27,501 bases of DNA from an uncultured Roseburia sp. (GTDB taxonomy: Bacteria > Bacillota > Clostridia > Lachnospirales > Lachnospiraceae). The first letter of the stretch is position 1; each line of letters starts with the position of its first letter. The notes under the pieces are model-generated. The model worked only from the letters and a program-made list of their open reading frames with translations, did no database searches and was not told the DNA's origin. Shown here piece after piece: positions 14,544 through 22,912 of the stretch. The stretch covers positions 1 to 27,501 of the forward strand of contig URJS01000024.1 in the NCBI GenBank assembly GCA_900548205.1, in the 5' to 3' direction. The position numbers were made by a program, and so were the translations under genes.

Positions 14544-15881
14544 CTATTTATAATTTACGCCGTTGCTCTCCACCTCGACGGAAATCCCGTCAGAGGCCAC
14601 CTTACGGAAAAATCCGCGCTGCACGGAAGGATCGGCAAGATCGTAGCTAAAGCTAAATACCAGCGTCCCGCCATAGGAGCAGATATTTCCCTTTAAATGC
14701 TGTCCCTTTGACATCGCCAGAAAGGAGTGAAACTGCTCGATATACGGCTGATACTCCTCCGCCACCGTAATATTCCCGATATTCGTGATCGTTGTCGTAT
14801 TGGCAAGTGCAGAGCTTCGGTAAACATGGCGCATCGCGATATTTTTTAAAAACAGGGGGACTGCCCGTGCGATCAACAGCTTCTCATTCGACACATTGTA
14901 GGAAAATACCTTCTCCAAATGCTCACGGTTGATCTGACTGCGCAAGCTTTCGCTGACCGCGCCAAGCACCTCCTCAAAGGTATAGGTCTCATTGACCGGA
15001 TGAAACTCTGCAGAAACCATGACAAAAAAATTCTTTGTCGTGATCGAATCAAAAAACGGACGCAGGTTCACCGGAACAGCCACACGGATCGGCTTCTCCG
15101 ACGCCATTCCGTGCATACATTCCGTATACACGCTCCACACATAAACCGCCACCAGATATTCGTTGATCGTTACTCCATAGCTCCGGCAGACCTTTTTTAG
15201 CTCCTCCACAGGCATATAGCCGTGCATCACCCCGAACTCTCCCGCCGGAAGACGCTCCCCCTTGAGCAGATACGCCTTTTTCGTCTGGTATCCCTTCTGG
15301 GAGCTTTTCTTATAATTTTTCAAAAAGCTGTCCTCTCTGTTTAAGGAGGTGCTGCTGTCTAACGAATCACCGACCTTTTCCTTTAGCTGTGGGTGTGCCA
15401 AGCGCAGATACTGATAGGTCAGCTCCTTTAAAAAGTTGATGCCGCCCATCCCGTCCGTCAGCACATGAAAGACCTCCAGATTGATCCGGTATTTATAATA
15501 TGTTACCCGAAACATATAGCTGTGATTTTTATTCTGGTGGATAAACCGGCACGGAAACGTGTGCTCCTTGCGCACCCTTGGCGCCGGCTTGCCGTTCTCC
15601 TCAAAATAATACCAAAAAATCCCTTGTCTTAATCTGAGATTAAAGCCGTCAAACTTTGGCAGCACAATATCTAAGGCTTCCTGCAGCAGCGCAGGCTCTA
15701 CCAGCTCGGAAAGCGTCACACTGATACGGTAAACATTACTCATGCTCTCTCCCGCGATCACCGGAAAAAGATGCGCCGTATTATCAAGACGCTCCCAACG
15801 TATCTCCTTGTAGCTTTTCTTTTCCTCTCTGTTTGATTCCTCTGCTGCTTCCGTCTGCACAGCCGTCTGCTTTTTCTTCAT
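14544..15881 (-). CDS. Condensation-fold acyltransferase (alcohol acetyltransferase-like)
   Basis: The 445-aa product starts at the ATG at 15881 with GGAG 9 nt upstream; a TTG 12 codons earlier has no ribosome site. The motif HVLTDGMGG (H139, D143, G144) is the HxxxDG catalytic motif of the condensation/chloramphenicol-acetyltransferase fold. NLRPFFDS and a late FSFSYD segment fit the second half of that fold. There are no adenylation or carrier domains, so it is a free-standing acyltransferase, not part of an NRPS. The N-terminus is charged and disordered-looking (KKKQTAVQTEAAEE). It leads an operon with a zinc-ribbon membrane protein and an esterase, which suggests that acyl groups are added and removed from one substrate. 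Confidence 0.85.
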   Translation of the reverse strand: MKKKQTAVQTEAAEESNREEKKSYKEIRWERLDNTAHLFPVIAGESMSNVYRISVTLSELVEPALLQEALDIVLPKFDGFNLRLRQGIFWYYFEENGKPAPRVRKEHTFPCRFIHQNKNHSYMFRVTYYKYRINLEVFHVLTDGMGGINFLKELTYQYLRLAHPQLKEKVGDSLDSSTSLNREDSFLKNYKKSSQKGYQTKKAYLLKGERLPAGEFGVMHGYMPVEELKKVCRSYGVTINEYLVAVYVWSVYTECMHGMASEKPIRVAVPVNLRPFFDSITTKNFFVMVSAEFHPVNETYTFEEVLGAVSESLRSQINREHLEKVFSYNVSNEKLLIARAVPLFLKNIAMRHVYRSSALANTTTITNIGNITVAEEYQPYIEQFHSFLAMSKGQHLKGNICSYGGTLVFSFSYDLADPSVQRGFFRKVASDGISVEVESNGVNYK

Positions 15882-15927
15882 CTTTTCTTGCTCCGTTCTA
15901 TCCTTACTGCCCGTCAATTCCTGCTCT

Positions 15928-15956
15928 ATTATAGAATAAGAAACTAAAAATTACAA
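15928..15956 (-). promoter_or_regulatory. Promoter of the acyltransferase operon
   Basis: On the minus strand there is a -35 TTGTAA (15956-15951, 4 of 6), a 17-bp spacer and a perfect -10 TATAAT (15933-15928). The predicted start near 15921 gives a leader of about 40 nt. It sits 20 bp after the stop of the ABC exporter gene. Confidence 0.75.
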
Positions 15957-15975
15957 TCTGCCTTCCGCACAAAAC

Positions 15976-17742
15976 CTAAGCGTCCCCGCTCCGCAAAAAC
16001 TGGCTCTCATAAAGTGCAGCATAAAAACCGCCCTTCTCCAAAAGCTCCTCATGCCTTCCCTGCTCAATCACACTTCCGTCCTTCATCACAAGAATCACAT
16101 CCGCCCCGCGAATCGTGGAAAGGCGGTGCGCTACGATAAAGCTTGTACGTCCCTGCATCATTTTTTCAAACGCCCGCTGGATCTGCATTTCCGTGCGTGT
16201 GTCGATCGAGGAGGTCGCCTCGTCCAAAATCAGCATCGGCGGCAGTGTCAGCATCACGCGCGCAATGCAAAGGAGCTGCTTTTGCCCCTGTGAGAGATTT
16301 CCGCCGTCCTCTGCAATAACTGTATCATATCCATGCGGCAGGCGCTTGATAAAGCTGTGCGCATGGGACGCTTTCGCCGCCGCGATAATCTCCTCCTCAC
16401 GCGCCTCTGGTCTCCCAAACGCAATATTCTCCCGAATCGTTCCGCTGCGCAGCCAGGTATCCTGCAGCACCATACCATAATTGTCCCGTAGGCTCGCGCG
16501 CGTCATATACTTGATCGGAATCTGGCTTACGCGTATTTCTCCGCTGTTTGTTTCATAAAACCGCATCAAAAGATTGATCAGCGTCGTTTTCCCGCACCCC
16601 GTCGGTCCGACAATGGCAACACGCTGCCCCGGTCGCACGGAAAGACAAAAATCCTCGATCAGCCTTTGCCCTTCCGTATACGAAAAATACACATGGGACA
16701 GACAAACGCTTCCGTCTGCCTTCTGCAAAGCAACTGCGTCCGGCGCGTCAGGAGTCTCCGCCTCCTCCTCGATCAGCTCAAACACCCTGCCGGCGCAGGC
16801 AAGCGCATTCTGCAGCTCTGTGATCACCCCTGAAATCTCATTGAAGGGCTTCGTATACTGATTTGCATAGCCAAGCAGACTGGTCAGCTGTCCCACACTG
16901 ATCCTTCCTGCAATCGCAAGATAAGCGCCGATGACGCCCACCGCGGCATATACAAGACTGTTTACAAAACGTGTCGCCGGATTCGTGATGCTGGAAAAGA
17001 AAATTGCCCGCAGGGAGCATTTCTCCAGCGCTTCGTTCAAAACGTCAAACCTCTCCAGCGCCTCACGTTCATGCGAGAATGCCAAAACAACCTTCTGATT
17101 TCCAACGATCTCCTCGATAAACGCCGTCTGCTCTCCTCTTGTCACGGACTGAAGACGGAACATTGAGAAGGTCTTTTTCGCAATATAGCTTGCGACAAAC
17201 AGTGAGATCGGCGTTAAAATAACGACCGCAGCCGTAATCTGCACGCTGATCGTCAACATAAAAAACAGCGTTCCGAAAATTGTGACGATACCGGTAAACA
17301 GCTGCGTAAAGCCAAGCAGAAGTCCATCCGCAAACTGATCCACATCCGCGATCATCCGGCTGACGATCTCACCGTTGGAATGTCCGTCAATATATTTGAG
17401 CGGAAGATGCAGCAGCTTGTCAAACGCCTCTTTTCGTATGTCACGGACCACATGATAGGTCAGCCTATTGTTGCAGACGTTCATCACCCACTGCGCTGCC
17501 GCGGTCAAAAAAATGACGACCGACATTTTCCGAAGAACCGAAAAAAGCTCCGTAAAGCCGACATTTCCTGCTCCTATGATCCAGTCTACCGCCTGCCCGA
17601 TCAGGATCGGCACATAAAGCGTCAATAGCGCGGTAAACGCCGCAAGCATCACCGAGCATCCAAGATACCCCCAATAGCGTCTGATATAACGCAATACCTT
17701 TTTTAATATCTGTCTTTGTTCCTTACCGATCGGTGCTCTCAT
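15976..17742 (-). CDS. ABC exporter subunit with canonical ATPase half (heterodimer partner B)
   Basis: The 588-aa product is a half-transporter: a six-helix ABC1 membrane domain (about 20-310) and an ATPase domain with Walker A GPTGCGKT (379-386), Q-loop VLQDTW, signature LSQGQ (483-487, one change from LSGGQ), Walker B LILDEA with catalytic Glu (508) and switch His in IVAHRLST (539). It overlaps the upstream subunit by ATGA, so the two are made together. The pair resembles LmrCD/BmrCD-type multidrug or peptide exporters. The substrate is unknown. Confidence 0.94.
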   Translation of the reverse strand: MRAPIGKEQRQILKKVLRYIRRYWGYLGCSVMLAAFTALLTLYVPILIGQAVDWIIGAGNVGFTELFSVLRKMSVVIFLTAAAQWVMNVCNNRLTYHVVRDIRKEAFDKLLHLPLKYIDGHSNGEIVSRMIADVDQFADGLLLGFTQLFTGIVTIFGTLFFMLTISVQITAAVVILTPISLFVASYIAKKTFSMFRLQSVTRGEQTAFIEEIVGNQKVVLAFSHEREALERFDVLNEALEKCSLRAIFFSSITNPATRFVNSLVYAAVGVIGAYLAIAGRISVGQLTSLLGYANQYTKPFNEISGVITELQNALACAGRVFELIEEEAETPDAPDAVALQKADGSVCLSHVYFSYTEGQRLIEDFCLSVRPGQRVAIVGPTGCGKTTLINLLMRFYETNSGEIRVSQIPIKYMTRASLRDNYGMVLQDTWLRSGTIRENIAFGRPEAREEEIIAAAKASHAHSFIKRLPHGYDTVIAEDGGNLSQGQKQLLCIARVMLTLPPMLILDEATSSIDTRTEMQIQRAFEKMMQGRTSFIVAHRLSTIRGADVILVMKDGSVIEQGRHEELLEKGGFYAALYESQFLRSGDA

Positions 17743-19508
17743 ACGCTCTCACCCCCAGTCCCTTTTTGGAACTGCGACTCATAGATTTCCTGATAAACCT
17801 CACAGTCCAAGAGAAGCTGCTCATGCGTTCCGCTTCCCACGATCCTTCCATCCTCAAGCACAATGATCTTATCTGCCTCTCGGATCGACGCAGCGCGCTG
17901 GGAAACAATAAAGACTGTCATCCCGCTGCCAAGCCCTGCGATCGCGGCGCGCAGTCTTGCGTCTGTTGCAAAGTCAAGCGCCGAAGCGCTGTCATCCAAA
18001 ATCAGAATCTCTGGCTTCTTCACAAGCGCCCTTGCGATCGTAAGGCGCTGTCTCTGACCGCCGGAAAGATTTCTTCCTCCCTGCTCGAGCATATAGTCAA
18101 GACCACCCTCCTTTTGCTCTATAACTTCCCGCGCCTGCGCCGTCTCTAGAGCAGCGAGCAATTCTTCGTCAGACGCATTTGGATTTCCCCATTTGAGATT
18201 TTCACGGATCGTTCCCGCAAAGAGCACCGCCTTCTGCGGAACTACGCCAATTTTACCGCGAAGCTCTAAAAGGTCGTATGCGCGCACATCCTTTCCATCT
18301 ACCTTCACCATCCCCCGCGTCGCCTCATAGAAGCGCGGGATCAGCTGAACCACAGAGGACTTGCCGCTGCCCGTTCCTCCGATAATGCCGATCGTCTCCC
18401 CTCTGTTTGCCTTAAAGTCGATCTCCGTAAGCGCTTCCTCTCCTGCGCCCTGATAGGTCAGTCCGACATGGGAAAACTCGACCGCACAGGCATCTGCTGC
18501 GCGCTCCTCGCTTTCTGTGGCAGAAGTCTTCCTTTCACTGCCTCCCGCGCACTCCCCTGCCATGGACGGCTGCACCTCAAACACAGCCGCGACGCGGTTT
18601 GCACATGCCGCCGCCTTATTAATACTTACGATCAGGCTTGCGAGCTTCACAAGCTCAACCAAAATCTGGGACATGTAATTGACAAGCGCCACAACCTCTC
18701 CCTGCGTAATCCTTCCGCTGTCCGTTCCCAATGCCCCCGTCCAAAGCAGCGCGATCAGCGCCCCGTTAATAATGAGGTAGGTCAGGGGATTCATCAGCGC
18801 AGAGATTCTTCCAGCAAAAAGCTGTAATTTTGTAAGCGCCTCATTTTTCCCGCAAAAATTCTCCTGCTCCTCCTCCTGTTTGTGAAAGGCTCGGATGACG
18901 CGGCTTCCGGTCAGATTCTCACGCGTGATGCCAAGCACGCCATCCAGCGCGTTTTGTACCCGCTTATAGATCGGAATACAGATAAGCATCACGCCAAATA
19001 CGACGACTGAGAGCAGCGGAATCGCGACGGCAAAAACAAGCGCGGACGGCACATCGATCGTAAACGCCATGACCATTGCGCCGATGACAATAAACGGCGA
19101 ACGCAGAAACAGGCGCAGAACGAGATTTACCCCATTCTGCACCTGATTTACATCACTTGTCAGCCGCGTGATCAGCGTCGCTGTTCCGACAGTATCCAAT
19201 TCCTGAAAAGCAAGGCTCTCCACATGCCAAAACAGCGCGCGGCGCAGCTTAGTCGCGCCTCCGACCGCCGCCTTTGCCGCAAAATACTGCGCCGTGATCG
19301 AGCACACCATGCCGATCACTGCCAAAAGTACCAGTAAAAAGCTCATACCGGCAATGTATGAGGTATTGTGCTCCCCGACCCCAATATCGATCATCGCCGC
19401 CATAACAAGAGGCACGATGAGCTCAAAAGAAGCCTCTAACAGCTTAAACAGCGGTCCTAATACGCATTCTTTTTTATAATCCTTGAAATATACCAGTAGC
19501 TTTTTCAT
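17739..19508 (-). CDS. ABC exporter subunit with degenerate ATPase half (heterodimer partner A)
   Basis: The 589-aa half-transporter has a six-helix ABC1 domain and an ATPase domain with Walker A GGTGSGKS (377-384) and an intact signature LSGGQ (481-485). The Walker B catalytic Glu is Asp (ILDDSAS, residue 506) and the switch His is Gln (IVSQRAAS). These changes are typical of the non-hydrolysing site in asymmetric heterodimeric exporters. The intact LSGGQ here completes the working site with the partner's Walker A/B. A variable linker (about 315-340) precedes the ATPase domain. The start follows GGGAG, 13 bp after the DUF368 gene. Confidence 0.94.
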   Translation of the reverse strand: MKKLLVYFKDYKKECVLGPLFKLLEASFELIVPLVMAAMIDIGVGEHNTSYIAGMSFLLVLLAVIGMVCSITAQYFAAKAAVGGATKLRRALFWHVESLAFQELDTVGTATLITRLTSDVNQVQNGVNLVLRLFLRSPFIVIGAMVMAFTIDVPSALVFAVAIPLLSVVVFGVMLICIPIYKRVQNALDGVLGITRENLTGSRVIRAFHKQEEEQENFCGKNEALTKLQLFAGRISALMNPLTYLIINGALIALLWTGALGTDSGRITQGEVVALVNYMSQILVELVKLASLIVSINKAAACANRVAAVFEVQPSMAGECAGGSERKTSATESEERAADACAVEFSHVGLTYQGAGEEALTEIDFKANRGETIGIIGGTGSGKSSVVQLIPRFYEATRGMVKVDGKDVRAYDLLELRGKIGVVPQKAVLFAGTIRENLKWGNPNASDEELLAALETAQAREVIEQKEGGLDYMLEQGGRNLSGGQRQRLTIARALVKKPEILILDDSASALDFATDARLRAAIAGLGSGMTVFIVSQRAASIREADKIIVLEDGRIVGSGTHEQLLLDCEVYQEIYESQFQKGTGGESV

Positions 19509-19521
19509 TCTGCCGCTCCCA

Positions 19522-20397
19522 TTAAGCTTCTTTCTTTCCCTTCAGCAGCTGCATCCCGAAAATAACTGCCCCACCAATCAGGAAAAATAAAATATCAAAG
19601 GTTTGAAGCGTCATCGCAGGCTGCGGCACATCTAATGTCTCCGGCCCCATGATGACTGCATAGATAGAGCCGAGCATCAGACCGATGATCAGATAGATCG
19701 TCTGCGCACGAAAATCCTCCAACGCCTTGCGGATGATCTTAACCACACTAAACGCTCCCACTAATACACCGCAGCCAAACACAAAGACTGTCGGAAACGC
19801 CGCAAAATCAAAGTGGAGAATATCCTTGATCGCCGTAACGATCGGAAGATACAGACCCATAATAAGCAGCAGCGTCGAGCCGGAAATACCTGGAAGCACC
19901 ATTGCAGAGATCGCGATCATCCCCGCCACAAACACAAAAATCCCAAGACCGATCGATAAATGCTCGAGATTCACACCGTCGCCGCCGCCGACCGGATTAA
20001 AAAGGGTCAGTGCACAAACTAAGATCATCCCGATCAGCGCAAACGGAATCGCACCCTTTTTTGCCGCAAGCGTTTCCTTTTCCTCTTTCACCACGATCGG
20101 AATGGCAAATATGATAAAGCCGATGAACAGTGAACTAATCGCATAAATATGACTTTCAAACACGCTTGCAAGGACGAGCATCGCAAGCACCATACCGATC
20201 ACCCAGCCGATCCCAAGCTTGATCAAAAAGAAAAGCGCTGCCTTTTTCTGCTCCCTTGACCCTGACACCAGATCGTCGATCGAATCAATAAACTGATCAT
20301 AAAAACCAAGCAAAAACGCCACCGTACCGCCCGATACTCCCGGCACACTGTCCGCCAATGCCATACAAAAGCCTCTGATAAACTGTATAATATACAT
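19522..20397 (-). CDS. popT: DUF368 polyprenyl-phosphate transporter (PopT type)
   Basis: The 291-aa multi-pass membrane protein has the two family hallmarks DSVPGVSGGTVAFLLGFYD (near the N-terminus) and LPGISGSTLLLIMGLY (about 170). DUF368 proteins have been shown to return undecaprenyl phosphate across the membrane for reuse in cell-wall synthesis. Eight or more hydrophobic segments are visible. The ATG at 20397 follows AGAGG by 7 nt. It sits 37 bp after the amidohydrolase gene and 13 bp before the ABC pair, consistent with one transcript. The gene symbol reflects family membership, not proof of function in this species. Confidence 0.9.
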   Translation of the reverse strand: MYIIQFIRGFCMALADSVPGVSGGTVAFLLGFYDQFIDSIDDLVSGSREQKKAALFFLIKLGIGWVIGMVLAMLVLASVFESHIYAISSLFIGFIIFAIPIVVKEEKETLAAKKGAIPFALIGMILVCALTLFNPVGGGDGVNLEHLSIGLGIFVFVAGMIAISAMVLPGISGSTLLLIMGLYLPIVTAIKDILHFDFAAFPTVFVFGCGVLVGAFSVVKIIRKALEDFRAQTIYLIIGLMLGSIYAVIMGPETLDVPQPAMTLQTFDILFFLIGGAVIFGMQLLKGKKEA

Positions 20398-20434
20398 TCT
20401 TTTTCCTCTTTTTCTATAGTTTCAATAAATTGCT

Positions 20435-22027
20435 TCACACAGAGCTCCCCGTCTCTCTGCAAAAAATTATCTCCCCGTCTGCAATCGTCTGAAATACCTT
20501 TATTTTTTCCAGCTCGCCGACAGGCACAGACAAGGGATTTTGCTCCAGAATGACGAAATTTGCCTTCTTACCCGCTTCGATACTTCCTTTATCTGCTTCC
20601 TCGCCATATTGATAAGCCGCATGGATCGTGACTGCCTCCAACGCTTGCTGCACTGTAACTCTCTGCTCCTTCGCCAGCAAAACGCCCTCACGCGTGATAC
20701 GGTTGACTGCACAGCTGATCGTTTTCATCATATCCGGCGGCAGAACGGGCGTATCCTGATGAAACGTATATCGAAGTCCTGCCTGTATCGCATCCTGTAC
20801 GGGAGAAACCCTCTCTGCCCGCGCCCTCCCAAAATTCTGAAGATGAATATCTCCCCAATAATAGGTGTGGGCGACAAAAAAGCTCGGGATCATTTCCAGC
20901 TCTTTCATCCTCCTTAGCTCTGCCTTCTGCACCAGCTGTGCATGGATCATAACCGGACGATGTGTCTCCCAGTCGGGATGCTCCTCCATAACCTTCGTAA
21001 ACTGATCCACATACTGCTCTGCCGCGGCATCCCCGTTGCAGTGCGCCAACAGCTGCGCCCCGTCCTCCAGCGCCCCGGTGATCAACCGATATAACTCCTC
21101 GTCTGAATGGACCGGATACCCGCAATCGTCACTTCCCTCATAGGGCTCTTTCATCCAGGCCGTCCTGCCCTGCGGCGAACCATCGAGAAATATCTTATAA
21201 CCGCCCAATCGAAAGTGATCCTGATAAGCATGCTCGTTCGGACGCTCCTGATAGAGACTGCGGCAATGCTCAAGATCCACATAGCCGACAACATCGAGCT
21301 TGAAAAGTCCCTGTTCTGCCAACAGCTTCAACAGCTGATACAGATCTTCGTTGACCATGCCGTCCTGAATCGTCGTGATCCCATGCCTAGCATACAGTTT
21401 TTGCGCCTCCTCTATATTTGTCTTCATCGTCTCCAGATCAAAGACTGCATCCGCTTTCCGAAAATCCATAAATGCATTTTCTTCCATATAACCGTCCAGC
21501 GATCCGTCCTCTGCAAAGCGGCCGTAACGCCCGCCCTGCGGATCCTCTGCCGAAGCATCCAGCTGATGCTGACGGAGTGCCAGCGAATTAGCGACGCCCA
21601 TATGATTCGAGATATGAATCACCAGTACCGGATGCTCACTGCTGATCTTATCCAGCACATGACGGTCAGGATGACGCTTCTCCTCCAAAAAATTGTGATC
21701 ATAATTTATGCCGATCACCCATGCACCCTTTGGAAGTCTGCGTTCCTGCAAAAACTCCTTCATCAAAACCACAATGTCATGAAAATTGTGCGCACCTGAT
21801 AAATCACACTGGAACAACGCATTTGCACATGCCACAAAATGAGAATGCCCGTCAATAAATCCCGGCAAAAGCGTCCGCCCGCCAAGGTCCACGCGTTCCT
21901 CGCTCCAATCGGACGGAGCCTCCTCATAAACCTCTGTGATCCGATCACCTTCCACGGCAACTGCCGCCGCCTCAGGGTTGTTTCGATCCATCGTCAGAAT
22001 CGTACCATTATAAAACAATTTTCTCAT
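20435..22027 (-). CDS. YtcJ-like metal-dependent amidohydrolase
   Basis: The 530-aa product starts at the ATG at 22027, 10 nt after AGGAG; a GTG three codons earlier is too close to that site. It shows the amidohydrolase family 3 layout: a small beta-domain, the metal motif GFIDGHSHF (H61, H63), later metal His in LAHCNGDAA and MIHAQLV, and a catalytic Asp in FHQDTPVLPP. GSPQGRTAWM and the N-terminal YNGTILTMD are YtcJ-type. There is no signal peptide, so it is cytoplasmic. Substrates of this group are mostly unknown (hydrolysis of amide or related bonds). Confidence 0.92.
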   Translation of the reverse strand: MRKLFYNGTILTMDRNNPEAAAVAVEGDRITEVYEEAPSDWSEERVDLGGRTLLPGFIDGHSHFVACANALFQCDLSGAHNFHDIVVLMKEFLQERRLPKGAWVIGINYDHNFLEEKRHPDRHVLDKISSEHPVLVIHISNHMGVANSLALRQHQLDASAEDPQGGRYGRFAEDGSLDGYMEENAFMDFRKADAVFDLETMKTNIEEAQKLYARHGITTIQDGMVNEDLYQLLKLLAEQGLFKLDVVGYVDLEHCRSLYQERPNEHAYQDHFRLGGYKIFLDGSPQGRTAWMKEPYEGSDDCGYPVHSDEELYRLITGALEDGAQLLAHCNGDAAAEQYVDQFTKVMEEHPDWETHRPVMIHAQLVQKAELRRMKELEMIPSFFVAHTYYWGDIHLQNFGRARAERVSPVQDAIQAGLRYTFHQDTPVLPPDMMKTISCAVNRITREGVLLAKEQRVTVQQALEAVTIHAAYQYGEEADKGSIEAGKKANFVILEQNPLSVPVGELEKIKVFQTIADGEIIFCRETGSSV

Positions 22028-22050
22028 TGCTTCCACACTCCTGCCTACGC

Positions 22051-22896
22051 TTATAAACGAACCTCATAATTTCCCAAAATCTGATCCTGCTCCGTCACAA
22101 TCACAAAAGCATCCGGATCGAGCTGTCTGAGCTTGTCCTCCAGGATCCGAACCTCATATTTTGAGAGAACGGTATATACAACATAGGTGTTCGTCTGCGT
22201 ATAGCCGCCGACGCCCTCCCAATAAGTAACTCCGCGGTTTAATTCCTTTAGGATCATCCCGCAGACCTCTTTATTTCTGGTAAAAATCATAACGCTGGTA
22301 TTGATGCTCTGCAAATGGGTCCTATCGACTGCCAGGGAATAGATCGCCGAATATAAAACGGAATAAATGGCAACCGGAAGCTCAAACAAAAACGCACATA
22401 CAAGGTAGATTCCGGCATTGACAAGCATCGTAAAGCGCCCGACGCCGAAATCCTTCTTTTTCTTTGTAAAATACAGTCCCAAAATGTCCAAGCCGCCGCC
22501 GGAGCCGCCCGCCTTTAAGGTAATCCCAACGCCCGTTCCCGCCAGCATGCCTCCCATTAAGCAGGAAACCGCATACTCTTGGATCACAGGCTGCGCAGGA
22601 ATCGGCAGGTATGTCAAAATCAGCGTCTGCGCCACAATACTGAAAAATGTTTTCACAAACAGCGATCTTCCGAACTGGAAATACGCCAAAATCAACAACG
22701 GGATGTTCAATCCGAAATTTATGATCCCGGCGATGTCAAAGCCCGTGTCAAGGTCCAGTAGCGTCCGTATGATCTGCGCGATTCCGACAGTGCCCCCGTT
22801 ATAAAGCCCCAACGGAACGATAAACCAGTTCAAGCCCGCACAAAACAGGAAGGAACCAAGAAAAATAACTCCATAATCTCTGATTTTCTGTCGCAT
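22051..22896 (-). CDS. YitT-family membrane protein
   Basis: The 281-aa product has five or six hydrophobic helices in the first 190 residues with the family motif GLYNGGTVGIAQI (about 31-43) and the Gly-rich loop KAGGSGGGLDILG. A C-terminal soluble DUF2179 domain (about 215-280, with TVLSKYEVRILEDKL and DPDAFV) follows. AAAGGA lies 7 nt before the ATG at 22896. The family is widespread in Firmicutes but its transport role is not settled. It is 16 bp from the MCP gene and 23 bp from the amidohydrolase gene. Confidence 0.93.
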   Translation of the reverse strand: MRQKIRDYGVIFLGSFLFCAGLNWFIVPLGLYNGGTVGIAQIIRTLLDLDTGFDIAGIINFGLNIPLLILAYFQFGRSLFVKTFFSIVAQTLILTYLPIPAQPVIQEYAVSCLMGGMLAGTGVGITLKAGGSGGGLDILGLYFTKKKKDFGVGRFTMLVNAGIYLVCAFLFELPVAIYSVLYSAIYSLAVDRTHLQSINTSVMIFTRNKEVCGMILKELNRGVTYWEGVGGYTQTNTYVVYTVLSKYEVRILEDKLRQLDPDAFVIVTEQDQILGNYEVRL

Positions 22897-22912
22897 TCTG
22901 ATGTCCTTTAGC

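Noticed and set aside
21107..21799. Plus-strand open frame of 230 codons.
   Set aside because: It is antisense to the well-supported amidohydrolase gene, with no ribosome site or recognisable motif.
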